Assembly (NCBI GenBank): GCA_031841125.1
Contig: CM063114.1
Span: forward strand, 40,569,574 to 40,633,573
Reading direction: 5' to 3'
Length of the DNA stretch: 64,000 nt
Source: Acanthococcus lagerstroemiae
Lineage: Eukaryota > Arthropoda > Insecta > Hemiptera > Eriococcidae
The notes below the pieces were generated by a model, which searched no databases, was not told the origin of the DNA, and worked only from the letters and a program-made list of their open reading frames with translations. Of this stretch, positions 46,791 through 58,706 are shown piece by piece. How positions within the stretch are numbered: position 1 is the stretch's first letter; the number at the start of each line of letters is the position of its first letter. Made by a program: the position numbers and the translations under genes.

Positions 46791-49700
46791 TTCCTTTCTA
46801 GAAGTCAAGCAGCAGAAAATTTGATGTAGTTAATATACAGGAGACAAATATAGTTTCAGATGTTTTAAAAAAATCATTCATTAGTCTTCACCCATCCGCG
46901 GATTTCAAGTTGTAGCCCCCAGTGGTGCATTCTGAGCTGAGATTACAGTTAAAATGCCCCCGGAAACCAGTAACGTTTTGAAAGAAAATTGTATTGTTTC
47001 TTACGAGGAATCCTACGATGAACTTTAATTTCCTTGCGCATTGGCTTCAAATTTTTCATTTTCAAAAAAAATATTGGCTACCTGGTTTTGCACTCCAGAA
47101 TACACGATTTTTTTTGGGGGGGGGGTGGAAACCAAAGGAAGAAAGGTAAAATAAAGACCACCCTGATAAGTCATTACCCATCCCTGAAAGAAATATGAAA
47201 TCAGAAGCGTTTCACAAATCGCAATTGGGATATAAATTAGAGTTGCAAATGTTGGCACGATTACGTCTTATCAGTGGTCTGAATGGGTAATCATGGAGAT
47301 TTTTCTATTCAAAAGTACACATGATCACCCATTCATTTTCCCCCGTTAACATCCGCACAGGTGATTTTGCAGCGCACTCTAGTGCAGGTTTATACCCCAA
47401 TGTTTTAGAGTCGAACGAGCTAGCTAGAGCATTTTGAAAATTTTCAAGGAATTCTAAACTAGAGATACCAATGGCAGAGTTCAATTAATTTTTTTTTTTG
47501 CTAAATAAGAATTTTTGGTGTGGTAAAGATGTTTGATTCGTCTCAGATTTAGGCACTAACATGACAATATACTTAAAATTGGTCACAGTGATTTGGCTTC
47601 AAAATACGAAATAAAAGTTTTTGGGTTTTTGATTTTGAGGATTACCATGGATATTTTATCAGATCTGGATTTCAGTCCCCAAAATAGAAAATTTACTTTT
47701 TGAGAGGAGGCAAAACCGCCTCGACAAGGCGAATTAAAGTTAAAATAAGGGTCTTTTGGATTATTTTATTTAAAATATTCCAAGTGATTTTCCATTGAGG
47801 GAACCAAAACCTAAACTTCGCAATGGAAAATTATAATTTTTTTGCTTTTTCAAAGTTACTTTTACACGTGGTCGGAAAACCAACGCTGAGTGGAATGCAG
47901 ATCTGTGAAAATATTGGATTTCCTCCGGTGTAGCCTCTCAGTAGGTTCGAAGAAAGCTTAAACTGGGCAAAATCGACTGGACCTGAGAAAACAATAAAGA
48001 AAAAGAATCTACGAGGTTTTCAATTTTTGATTTCAAAATTCGCGCCAAATTTTCGCAGTAAACAAGGTGGCCACTTGAAATGTCAGGAGAAAAAATGGAA
48101 AAATGGCCTTATTAAATTTGAAACATGACCCGAATTGGAGACCATTTCCAAGATTTTCCTTCTTTTTTGTGCTTCTCTCTTTACACACTACTCTTCTTCA
48201 TATATTTTCAACCCACTCACCACAAAAAGCTTGAATTTTTAAGTAAATTGAGGTGAATGAGGAGTCGCGTTGCCAGATACCCACGTCCTTGATTGTTTTA
48301 TAATATTCAGCCATTGTCCTTCTCAGATACAACTGGACTATAGCTAGAGTTGCGTTGGAAATTTTTGCTGCAATCTGCTGGAAAATTGAATTTCAATTTT
48401 ATTTACCCTACGCAGCAGAAACACGAAATCGAGGGGAGGGGGGAAATGATTTTCTTCATAATCAGAATTTCCAGAATTTGAAAGAAAAACTTTCTCAAAA
48501 ATGACTTGAATGACCATTTTAGGGGGGAAATTATTGAAAATAACCAAGTGGTCACCCTGTAATGAACCATAATTTGGAACTCGATATCCAAATTTCTATT
48601 GACAGTTTTCTTAATTTTTCAGTTTTAAATGAAAAAATATCTCTTTAAGTAATCAGCTAAACACTGTTAGGAAGTTCGCAGTGAAAATAGAAATTTTTTC
48701 TTTCGCCTCATAATGAGGTAAAAGACAACCAAAATAGGCAAATCCATTTAATTATTATTCAGTCAGTTGGTAAAACTGAGTCGACTTCGAGAATGGAGAA
48801 AAATAAAAACCACAAAAACTGGGATCTTGGCTGCCGATTGTACAATATTCTTATTCAATATTGGATTGAGACCCCCAAAACCAAATTCTGTAACATTATT
48901 TTACCTTTTAAAAAGAATAAATTGAAATTGAAATTAGTTGTTTACTTCAGACTTCATCTTTATGTAAACCATTGAAACACTTGGTGAGAATTGAAATGTA
49001 CAAGAAAAATAAAAAAATAGTCTTGTAAAAAAAAATCCCCTAAGTTGGTTAAATAACAAAACCTCAGGATAATTGAAATTTCAGATTCAAGAGGTTCAAA
49101 AAAATAACACGGTGTTACCATGGTTACTGATTTTTAAGTTGTTTTCATACCTCCCCTCTCTCTCTCTCTCTGCTCCATCGAAGGTGTTAAAATCTGAGAA
49201 AATGTTATGCTTCTTGTAAAAATTCTGAATTTTGGAAAATTAAGTCGAAGTCGAATCAAACATCTGATGCTACAAGCAAAATAATGTCACTAAACTAATC
49301 CGTATTTTGATGGTTTTCCAGTATTCTTAGTAAATTTAAATTTGTCTACCTTAAGTTGTATTCTACTACCCTCTCTGCGATCAAGGATGAGAAATCTCGA
49401 TTTTCCCCCACCAATTTTATAGTTTCATTGCATCAAGCTCTGAACAACCTTCATGAAGATGACGTAGGTAAAAATTGTGAAATCGTTACTTGTATCACGA
49501 AATTTGGATTTTGGCAGCTAAAGTTGTGAGGCAGATCAAAAATTTTATGCAATACTAGAAATTCAAAAGATGAGAATCCTACTTCAATAAAGTTCTTAAT
49601 TTTTATGGCCAGGCCGATTTTGTCTATTATAATTTCTCTATTGACTTAGTACCTGGCGGAGAGAAGGAGGAAACTCAGATTTTCCTCAAAGTATTTGTAC

Positions 49701-49860
49701 TTACTTTACGTGACAATAACTTTAATGATGTGCTTTCATACTTTAATTCGTTAGAGTGTCTACTAGGGTGAATAATCAAAATTTTTTTCAAAATTTTAAT
49801 ACGACCTAGGTAAAAAGTTGCCTTTTGTAAAGCCAAAAAGGTGTTTTAATTTTTTTTTTT
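46791..49860. other. Intergenic or intronic DNA
   Basis: Apart from the old repeat at 47,190-47,450 and a (CT)n run at about 49,157, I see only short chance frames. Confidence 0.4.
47190..47450 (-). repeat. Uninterrupted copy of the old dispersed repeat
   Basis: Its reverse complement contains, in order, the three pieces found separately at 10,060-10,232, 10,877-10,917 and 11,435-11,485. It therefore preserves the empty site of the 10,918 insertion. The centre has an inverted GGGTRATCATG motif pair. Confidence 0.8.
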
Positions 49861-49861
49861 A

Positions 49862-50420
49862 ATTTGTAAATTTTCCCTGAGGGATTTGTCCTTGAAGTCA
49901 CATAATATTATGTCCTATAGGGCTGAACATTGAATGTTACGCAGCGCCTTAAAAATTTCGGGTATGCAAAGTTTTTAACATAGCCTTTTTAATAGTATTC
50001 ATCGCGAACTTTGAATTAATTCATTTACAAATTTTGCCTATCTGAAATTGAAGGCTCTAAAGCACTTACAATAATTTGTTACTTTATAACGCCTTCAGTA
50101 TGGCAGATAGGCAAAAGTTACATGTAACCTTAATAGTAGTAATGATTGAGATCTACAAAATGAGTTATGTACAAATTTTGCCTATCTGCAATATTGAAGA
50201 CGCTAAAGTACTTACAATACTTCGTTGCTTTATAGCGCCTTCAATTTCACAGATAGGCAAAATATGTATATCAACTAATTTAAAGTTCCCGATGAATACT
50301 ATTGAAAAGGTTATTAAAAAGTTTTGCATAACTAGCATTTTTAAGGCGCTGCGTATCATTCAATTTTCAGCCCGATAGTATATAACTTCAAGGACTATTC
50401 CTTTAGGGAAATTTACAAGT
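49862..50420. repeat. Large quasi-palindrome (about 560 bp)
   Basis: The left arm (AATTTGTAAATTTTCCCTGA..., GTCCTTGAAGT, GTTACGCAGCGCCTTAAAAAT, AATAGTATTCATCG, ATTTTGCCTATCTG) is repeated in inverted order on the right arm down to AGGGAAATTTACAAGTTTG. Each arm ends inwardly in its own hairpin made of GCCTATCTG...CAGATAGGC around GAAGGCGCTATAAAG-like sequence. The spacer is about 50 bp. No flanking duplication was identified. The 100-codon frame at 50,076 is an artefact. Confidence 0.8.
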
Positions 50421-50720
50421 TTGAAAAGAAAATCAATTTTTTTTCACCAGCCATTTTTTAACTAGATCACGCTCAAAAATTCGAAAAAATGTCTTTAGAC
50501 TATGCACGACGATCTACCTTACCTTTATCCAATTTTTTAGTTGGCTCAAAAAATTTTTGCTCGCTCCAATCGCTTACTTTTCTGTTGCTTCCCTACGCTA
50601 TGTTGAATTTAAAACATCACTCTTTTTTTTTCTATTTCATTCATACTCGCTGACAATTTACTTGTTAGCTAATGTCTAACTTGTGTTATTTTGGCAGATT
50701 TTTTTCCCTCAACTATTTAA

Positions 50721-51537
50721 CCTTTTATGACTAGCATACCCACAATTTAAGACTTAGAATACTAGCATGATGACGGAATCCCCGGTACTATAAAAGTTCA
50801 AAATTTTGAAAATTCAACTAGGGGATCTTATTGTACATATAATTCACAATAAAAAAGTTTATGTAAAATAATTGCCTTATATACAAAATTGAAGGAGCTA
50901 CAAATTTTTCTACGATTTAAGACTTATTAATACTAGCATGATGAGGGAATCCCCGGTATTATACAAGTTCAAAATTTTGAAAATTTAACTACGGGATCTT
51001 ATTGTACATATAATTCATAGTAAAAAAGTTTATGTAAAATAATTGCCTATCTACACAACTGAAGGAGCTACAAATTTTTCAAAATGTAAAACTCAACTTA
51101 TTTTCGCTCATCGTCGTTTGGCCAATAGTAACAGTGTATTGGCGAGAACATTGCAAGGTATTGCAAAATTTAATTTTGATAAGAGTGAAGGAATGTGATG
51201 ATAATAAAGAAAACACGAACTAACTCACAGTGAGCCGAAACCGGCCAAAACGCCGAAAGACACCAGTATGGATGACGCGAGGCGAATATAGGAAGTTTTG
51301 CCGCACAGAGTGCGCTGCTTTCCAACATCACGAAATAATGTCCGTGCGAGAGTACGATTTTATTGAGGAAATGACTTCTTTTTCTCAATGTGGTAACACT
51401 GTAAAACGTTTCAGCGACTTCAGCGGACAAAATAAACAGCATATTCGTACTCTACGGTCATTTTTACAAAAGAATCATGCCGAAATAATCAACCAATCAA
51501 CAACCGGGGATTCCCTCAGCATGCTAGTATTCAAAGG
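50721..51537. mobile_element. piggyBac-like element with TTAA target duplication
   Basis: Ends CCTTTTATGACTAGCAT and reverse complement CCTTTGAATACTAGCAT are flanked by TTAA at 50,717-50,720 and 51,538-51,541, the hallmark of piggyBac insertion. The left half is a 171-bp tandem duplication whose units each begin near a copy of the TIR-like ACTAGCATGATGA.GGAATCC. The element is far too short for an intact transposase, and no DDD-domain motifs are visible. Confidence 0.75.
50745..51087 (+). repeat. Tandem duplication, two 171-bp units
   Basis: ACTAGCATGATGA occurs at 50,761 and 50,932; the units share GGGATCTTATTGTACATATA and AATTGAAGGAGCTACAAATT-like segments at high identity. Confidence 0.9.
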
Positions 51538-51541
51538 TTAA
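51230..51541 (+). CDS. Open frame inside the piggyBac-like element, unrecognised
   Basis: The frame opens after a TAA at 51,221 with no ATG near its start; the first in-frame start is GTG at 51,230. It encodes about 103 residues rich in Arg, Lys, Cys and His (SRNRPKRRKTPVWMTRGEYR near the start) and terminates in the right TIR at the TTAA. A possible acceptor TAACTCACAG lies at 51,230. It could be the last exon of a captured or decayed transposon gene, or chance. I do not recognise a piggyBac C-terminal cysteine-rich domain. Confidence 0.25.
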   Translation: MSRNRPKRRKTPVWMTRGEYRKFCRTECAAFQHHEIMSVREYDFIEEMTSFSQCGNTVKRFSDFSGQNKQHIRTLRSFLQKNHAEIINQSTTGDSLSMLVFKG

Positions 51542-54067
51542 ATAGAACAAAAAATTTTTTAGACGACCTGATGACTTTAGAAGACTTAGATGACCGGTAG
51601 ATATCCTGTATCGTAAATTTCAACTTCGATCAAACCAAAAATGAAATTTCTGTTTCGATAGCCAAATTGGAGCTGGATCAAAAATTTGACGGAACATTCG
51701 CCATTGGCGATCGGAAAAATCTCTATTTCGATAGTTTGTCCAATGTGTTCTTATATGAACAAGATTTCTATGTTGATAAAGCTTTTATCTCAGTTGGTGA
51801 GAAACTAGGTCTAACACCTTAAAATTAAGGATTCTCGGTCCCATGTTGATTCGAACGGGTCAAGACAATAAAATCATCTACATATGAAATTAATGGGTAA
51901 GTAAGCGTTGGAGTCAATGATTACAACGATAAAACGTAGAATGATTGAGTTGGAAGAAATTTTGAAAAGCCAGGAAGAATAAGTATAACTTTAATACCAA
52001 TCTTGCTACCTACTAGAACCGGTAACAGAGTAATGGGCCACTGCTCAAGGTCAAGATAGTCGAGATTCCAACCAAATGCATTATTCATAATGCATACTGC
52101 ATGTTTAATTTTCTTGCAAACCATGTGGAATTCACGAAGATAAGATATTTTGGCTGAAATTTAAGCTTAATTTACTCAACGTCGCAGTCATGTTTCTAGT
52201 ACCCCTTTGCCTGCCACCTGCCACAATTGTGACGAAAACTAAAGTTCTTCAAAATAAAATATCTGAAGCCATTTATCTTTCTCCGGTCGTATTAGCCCGG
52301 TCATATAATATACCGTTTCATGTAAGCGAGCTCTAATTCCTACAATTCCTCACGTTGAAACTGAGGAGGAGAGGGCAAAATGATACTACCACCTCTCCGT
52401 TTCATGAGTGGTGGTAACTGTCCCCTATGCCTCGGTTTCAGCGTCACTGGCAATGATACAGTTTTTCATATTCAAAGGCTGGGAACGCTACTTTCATTGA
52501 CGAACATACTTCAAAAGAGTGACACTATCTGGTCGTTCTACAATCACTTGCGGGCAATTCAGTCTGACTAATTTCTAGCCGCGAGTACGTACAGTGGAAA
52601 TCTTCGGAAAGGTCGATTGGTAGTCTGGCACCAAGCGCAGCACTGCATCGTCGTCGACGAGCACCGATGCCCCTTTCAGCCAAACACATAACCACCCCAT
52701 CGAACTGTTGCAACTTGCAAACTCGGAAATCGCAACCACCCTCGGTAGGGTGCAAGCGAAATCGTGTAGCGGCTGTATCATTCATCACCGAGGGTAGCGT
52801 ATTCGCGGAAAGAACCCCAGCACGACTCAGCGCGCGGATTTGCGACCTAGTGTGCGACAGGAGCGGGGGGGCGAACAGCAGCGTAAATAACATATTGCAG
52901 GGGAAAAGGTCAAGAACTGCGCAGTAATTTTCTATTCGATACTAGACGCGAGCTGAATAAAAGAGGCAACTCCTTTGAGGGAGTCGTGTCCGTGTTCACC
53001 AAGGTCGTGGATACGAGGAGAGTACAAATGCGAACCTGTTCCAGAGACTGGCTGTGACTAACTTTTTTCTCTCTTAGCCTAAGTTAGAAGCGGCCGTTAA
53101 CGGCGTCGAACTGATTATTCATTTTCCGACTTGTCAGCTGTCACATGGATCCGATCGATCGACTTTATCACATTAATGACGAACAACAGGTGCAGGCGAT
53201 CCGCTAACTGCTTAACTGTGCCCCTGTGTCGTCGACAACTCCGTCATCTCTAGTTGCGGCAAACCGCGTTTGAAGCGATTGCCCGCGATTATGGATATCG
53301 AATTTTGTATTCCGCGCTCGACTCGCGTCACATGCACGATGCACATGTTCATGTACATGTGTTTTTACACTTCATTAATGAACTGAGACAGATTTCTTGT
53401 TGTAGGAAAAAAAAACACCACCAGCCGGTTTCATTCAATTAAAATTTGCGGTCGTAACAGAACCGGGACAAAATGTATTATATGTATAGCGACTAGTATT
53501 CGAATTTTTCTTCTTCCACTTTTGAAACTGGTTTGAGCAACCGCTGGAATCGATTACCGCGGGGACGGGGAGCGATACTTAAATTTTATGTCCAACTGGT
53601 TTCCAGCGGCGTCGATACCAGATCTCCGCAAAATTTATCGCCCATTCCAGTTCCATACATAGTATATAATGGGAAAACTGAATTCGTATATACGTTAAAA
53701 CCCTCCTGCCACCGATGGCTGAAGTCATGCCAAGAATTCAAGGCGGAGGAGCATCGGAGCCCCGTGTGCAGAGAGATCGAATTGAATGAAAAACCTCTTT
53801 GTCTGCTGACCGGTTCTCCAAAATTACTGCAAATTATCGGGGACCGTTCATCTGACTACAAGTTAAAGTTTGTTTTACTTCACCGCTCCTTTCCGATTCG
53901 ATGTTAACGCCTCAATTAAAGTAAAATGTGCTTTGTACAGTCTGGCTACACACAATGCAAAGTGATCTCGAAAAGTAGAAGTCTTTTAGTGGTAACTAAC
54001 TATACCTATCGATACACCAATTCTTAATTACTCGTATGTTACCTACTACATAATTTCCAATGATACG
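51542..54067. other. Unassigned DNA including a GC/CpG-rich island at 52.5-53.4 kb
   Basis: From about 52,540 to 53,350 the sequence is GC-rich with normal CpG and open frames on both strands (122 residues minus, 86 residues plus), the mark of composition rather than coding. It could be a promoter or first-exon region. Around 53,254 a + strand frame follows a pyrimidine-rich acceptor (CCGTCATCTCTAG) but no donor supports it. The 124-residue frame at 53,533-53,907 has no recognisable domain. Confidence 0.3.
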
Positions 54068-54082
54068 CCTTAGGGAATAAAT

Positions 54083-54660
54083 TCGAAAAAATTGACAGTT
54101 TTGTCTACCTGGGCTCCTTAGTGGAGTCATACGGGGGTTCGATTGGAGAAATTCGTTACAGGATTGTCTTTGGGAAGATAGCGATGATGCAACTGCGAAA
54201 CGTAATACGCTACAAGAAGACTTCAAGAAGGCAGCGCATGAAATTAATAAAGACACTTGTCTTTCCAGTATTTCTGTACGCTGCAGAGACGTGGACCCGT
54301 AAGCAGGCCTTCGAATTTGGACCTGGAGCAATATGCGAATACCTTGGACGGCATGACAGACAAACGTGTCCATAATAGCAGAACTGAATGAACCGCAAAG
54401 GCTGAGTGCTCTGTGCAATAAACGGATACTGAGTGATTTCGGCCTCATAGCACTCAGAGATGGTGAAAACCATCATACTCCGAAACATCAGAGGCAAAGG
54501 AAGATCGCTAACACGATGGGCAAACGCATAAAGAACAAATTCATATTTGTGACGCCTGGTGATAGCGGTGGTCATAGCCCAAGATCGTGATAGGTGGAGA
54601 GATGCCATCGGAAATCAGAGCAGTCGTTAGCGATTAAGACTTACAATGATGATGACGATG
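54083..54660 (+). mobile_element. 5'-truncated RTE-like LINE with target duplication
   Basis: The translated sequence includes FEKIDSFVYLGSLVES, EIRYRI..GKIAM, LIKTLVFPVFLYAAETWT and, after a frame change, a segment with SIIAELNEPQRLSALCNKRI. These match the C-terminal part of reverse transcriptases of RTE-related non-LTR retrotransposons. The 3' end is a GATGATGACGATG microsatellite, usual for this group. A 15-bp duplication CYTTAGGGAATAAAT (54,068-54,082 and 54,661-54,675, one mismatch) brackets it, proving target-primed insertion. Frameshifts and stops make it inactive. Confidence 0.88.
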
Positions 54661-54782
54661 CTTTAGGGAATAAATAAAAATTTTTGTTGATTTTCATCGA
54701 TGCTTTTGACTTTTTCCTTTCACGAGTGCGATGCAGTTTGCATTTGCTATTTAAAAATGTCAGAAATGATGGTGAACTAATA

Positions 54783-56256
54783 AGGTAAAGTCGCCTAATA
54801 TCGCCCAGTTCTTAATATCGCCTACCACCTTATTTCGCCCTGTAATGGCGCGATCTGGCAGGAAAAAGATTTTCATGTATGGTATCGGAAAACAGTAGTA
54901 CACGTGAAAAGTTCGGTACTGGAAGCCAAAAACCGAAGAGTGAGAGCTGGGAGAAGAAATCGAGGACCTGAAAACTTTTTTAGTGTTGTCTTTGGATGGC
55001 GCTTGTGACTGATAAGATGCATGCTGGATATCGATTCAAATAGTGTTGTGATGAGAAATGTTCAAATTGTAGTTTTAGATAAAAAGTTCCAGAATTTATA
55101 AATAACTAAGCAGAGTATGGCGTCAAGGGAAGTGAGTACCGTGTTCCCTAATATTGCCCACTTGATAACATTGATAACATGTGGGCGAGATTAGGAACCA
55201 TACAGTGGCAGTTTCTATAAAAAGGGGTAACTTTGTCAATCGATCAAAGTCTCAGAAAACGCGAAAAAAGAAACAAAATTTTTTGGTTAAAAAAATCAAT
55301 TTTGAGATTTTGGTCGATTTTTATAGAAAAAGCATCGCAATAACGATGAGACAAAATTTACGCGCGTGAGAGAGAAGAGGGAGAGTAAGAAAGAGAATTA
55401 TAAAAGAGAATGAGAAAAAAATGCGAAAGTCAGCGTTCGCTTCCTCGCGAGTTTTCGGAGCTCACGAATAAATCCGATGCTCTGAATTGTTACCACCTAG
55501 GAAGTCGAAAAATTACCTTTCCAACAAGTCCTTGTCGAGGCTGGTAACGTGATTCTGTGGCAAGTTAGGGCCGCTTGACGGAGTGGGAGAAAAAGGTGTG
55601 TCTATCTTTGGACGCGTTTTTCTCAAAAACGTGTTTTCGCGCATTCTTGTTACACTCATCTTTGACCCCTTGGATCTCCGCAATAGAAAAACGCTACAGA
55701 TCTCGCCGATAGCTCGTTGGAACGGGCAGTCATTCCTCCATCACTTACTTTCCTTAACTCAAAATTTGTCGGATCGACAAAGTTACCCCTTTTTAAGAAA
55801 TTGCCACATATTGTAAACTGTTCTTACTCGTGCTCAAAATGTTCTGCGTGGGCGCATGAGGTTTGCAACGCCGCCCTTGGCAAAGTCTCAAACAAAAAAA
55901 AAAGTACATTTGTTCTCAAAATCTCTTTTATCTTACTTATAAGTAGAGTAAAATGTAAATTCTTTTGATTTTTTTTAGCTAGGCGATATTAGGCTAGGTA
56001 ATTGACTTTGACATGTAATTTTGGTGGGCGATATTAGGAGCCCAAAAATACATTTTCCGATTTTAACTACTCTGCTTTAAAAATTCATGTAAAATCAACG
56101 AACCTTCCCCCCTCCATTTTAGCGTGATATACATTTGTAGTAGAAAGATGTACCTACGAATATTTTGAGCCATTTTCAAGGTTGATAGCTCAAATAGGTG
56201 AAATTTTATAGTCATTTAAAAAAAAAAAAAGTTGGCAATATTAGGCGACTTTACCT
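54783..56256. mobile_element. TA-flanked 1.47-kb inverted-repeat element
   Basis: Ends AGGTAAAGTCGCC and GGCGACTTTACCT lie within TA dinucleotides (54,781-54,782 and 56,257-56,258). The motif GGCGATATTAGG is repeated two to three times inside each end (for example 54,797-54,830 and 55,980-56,040). An internal inverted repeat (55,204-55,245 with 55,765-55,806, core AAAAAGGGGTAACTTTGTC) could fold the centre. Tc1/mariner-like target choice is visible; no transposase frame is recognised. Confidence 0.8.
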
Positions 56257-56258
56257 TA

Positions 56259-57372
56259 AACAAGTAGATGAGTAGATATTTCTGTGAAATCTGGAGATCT
56301 CTCGTGCAAAAACTTGCAGATCTACCAGAATTCTTGTAGGATTGGCAACCATGACTACGTTCATCCTGAGAATAGAAACCATACTATGCAGAATCACACT
56401 GAAGTGGTGCTCCTTTCAACCCCCACTACTTCATTCGATTCTCAGGATCCAGTAATGAACTTGTTCCGCTCTAGTGAGCGAGATTTACATCAGAAGCTGA
56501 ATCTGCGCAATGTGGATGAATTTCAGGCCTGTTGTTTGGGCAGGCGTAACACCATCTTGTTCTAAACTTGCGTATAGTGACTTTGGTTCTTAATATAAAC
56601 TGAGTTAGGGTTACCAACTCTAGGGCGATTTCTGTAGATCCGCTTTACTGATTTTTTCCACTGACATCTACGAATTTTACTCTAATATCTACGGGTTTCC
56701 TAGTTTATCATTATTTTCTCAGTAAAATTACAGAACTGTACAGTCTTTACTGAAATTATGTTTACAAACATGGTTCTGTTTTATCATGATTTTTATGATA
56801 ATTTCAATATTATGTCGTTATCTATTCGATTTTGCATTTGACAAACAGACAGAAAGAAAATATAAAAGACCAATACTTTTGCTAATTTAGACAAATTGGA
56901 GAAATGGGGTGAAAAAATTTAAGATGACGCCTGTTTTTCAATTATCATTTTTTCTGTATTCCTATAGTTTGCTTCATAATGTGACGAAAATTTCAAGTCA
57001 ATCCAATTATAGTATACGAGTCATGTCCTTATGTCAGTATATATGGGAAAAGAAACAAAAACTACCTAGTATTTTCCACTGTAAACACGGCTCCCCCCTT
57101 GAGGTGCATTATCCCAGATTAGGAAGTCATACTATTTTACAATGAATCGCCGTTGAATGACTTATCATTAATTAGGAGGATGAATCTTCAACTTGTACAG
57201 GAGCTGAGAAAAACAATGTCCTTCTACCAAACGATCAAAACTTCATGTATATACATTGACATGAGTAATGCGAATGCATTGTTTCAAGTATAAGTTGAAG
57301 GGGCTTTGTGGACCTGATGTTCAAACTACATTAATTTTTCCATATCTTTCAAGATATTGAAAATTGTTACCT
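56259..57372. other. Unassigned DNA
   Basis: A 93-codon frame at 56,284-56,565 has no recognised domain or splice support. Otherwise AT-rich with nothing supportable. Confidence 0.4.
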
Positions 57373-57553
57373 TCTTTTCTAATTTATTCTCAACCCGAGC
57401 CCTATGGAATCCGCACTTTCAAGCATTACCTCAGAGAGGTCTGGGAGGCTATTAGGGCTATTTAGCTCTCTTCCCTTCTGGCCAAAAAAGCCGCCTAGGT
57501 CAAAATCTGGTGAGTTGCTATGTGGGCTCGAAACCGGGACTTCCGGATCTCGC
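57373..57553 (-). mobile_element. tRNA-derived SINE, truncated copy 3
   Basis: Reverse orientation; the tail TCTCAACCCGAGCCCT and body with CGGCAAGAAGAG-like sequence reach the B box (GGGCTCGAAACCGGGAC on + strand). The A-box region is lost. No target duplication found. Confidence 0.8.
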
Positions 57554-57588
57554 AAGATTCTAAAAGAGTATTGGGTCTCAAATACTGA

Positions 57589-58140
57589 ATCTCAGCACCC
57601 TGTTCTTTTTTTCCTGGAAGTAAACACGGAAGGAGATCGCTCCATTTTACCATTTTAGTATAATCAGCTCGCATTTCATTTGTCTGTCTGTCAATAAATC
57701 TCAGAACACTGTTTCATTCTTTCTCCTAAAAGTGAACAGGTGGAGGAAGGTAGCTCGATTTTATCGTTTTAGTATAACTAGCTCGCATCTCTTTTGTCTT
57801 GTCATTCACCAAATCTCAGAACACTGTTCCTTTTTTTCTCCTGGAAGTGAACATGTGGAGGAAGGTAGCTCGATTTTACCATTTTAATGTAACCAGCTCG
57901 CATCTCTTTTGTCGTGTCAGACACCGAATTTTAGAACAGTGTTCCTTTTTCTTCTCCTGGAAGTGAAGACATGGAGGAGGATAGCTCGATTTTATTGTTT
58001 TAGTATAACCAACTAGCATTTCTTTTGTCTGTAGTCACCGATTCTCGGAACACTTTTTTTTCTTTTCTCTCCTGGAAGTGGAAACATAGAGGAGGGTGAC
58101 TGGGTTCTACCATTTTAGTATAACCAGCTCGTTTTTCTTC
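57589..58140 (+). repeat. Tandem array, five units of about 115 bp
   Basis: AGCTCGCAT or its variants recur at 57,666, 57,780, 57,895, 58,012 and 58,126. Each unit contains CTCAGAACACTGTTCCTTTT, TCTCCTGGAAGTGAACAT, GGAGGAAGGTAGCTCGATTT and TACCATTTTAGTATAACCAG. It lies between two SINE copies of the same orientation. Confidence 0.9.
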
Positions 58141-58503
58141 TATCAGTCAATCAGTCTTATCTGTTTGTTTTGCGAGCAGGCTTAGTCACTTGGGGTCTCT
58201 CAGTTTCGCCAATGCTCATGAAACCTCTCTCAAGACTTCTTCAAGATTCTTGATAGGAGTATGAGACTTTTACGAGACTTATTGAGAATCACAACAACTG
58301 ATTAAAAACTATCTTAAGATTACTAAAGACTATTCACAATTTGTTGAAGGTTTGTGAGGTTCATTTGAATCATTTCTAACTCTTTAGGATGCTGTAAAAC
58401 TTCCTTCAAACTTTTCAAAACTGCAACGATTCGATCAAATTCTGTTAATTCTCAGTAGGACTTCCATATGTCATTATTCATGAATCTCTCGGAGTGTGTA
58501 CTT

Positions 58504-58706
58504 TTCTTTTCTAATTTTGCTTTCAACCCGAGCCCTGGAAACCGCCCTTTTGAGTATTAAGAGACGTGATGGCTGTCTTAGCCTTCTTCTCTTCTTGCCG
58601 AAGAACCTACTTACGTTGAAATGTAGCGAGTTGCTACGTGGGCTCGAACGTGGAACCTCTGGATTCCGAAACCAGCACGCTATCTACTCGGCCAACCAGA
58701 TCCTTA
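58504..58706 (-). mobile_element. tRNA-derived SINE, copy 4 (full length)
   Basis: Reverse orientation with complete head (+ strand ...CTCGGCCAACCAGATCC) and tail. The target duplication GGAGYGTGTACTT (13 bp, one mismatch) is at 58,491-58,503 and 58,707-58,719. Confidence 0.92.

Noticed and set aside
50076..50378. 100-codon frame inside the quasi-palindrome
   Set aside because: Follows from the inverted-repeat structure; a frame of similar length is open on the opposite strand.
52525..52927. 122-residue minus and 86-residue plus frames
   Set aside because: Both strands open at once, as expected from GC-rich composition; no domain.
53533..53907. 124-codon frame on the plus strand
   Set aside because: No recognisable domain, no ATG-led start and no splice signals.
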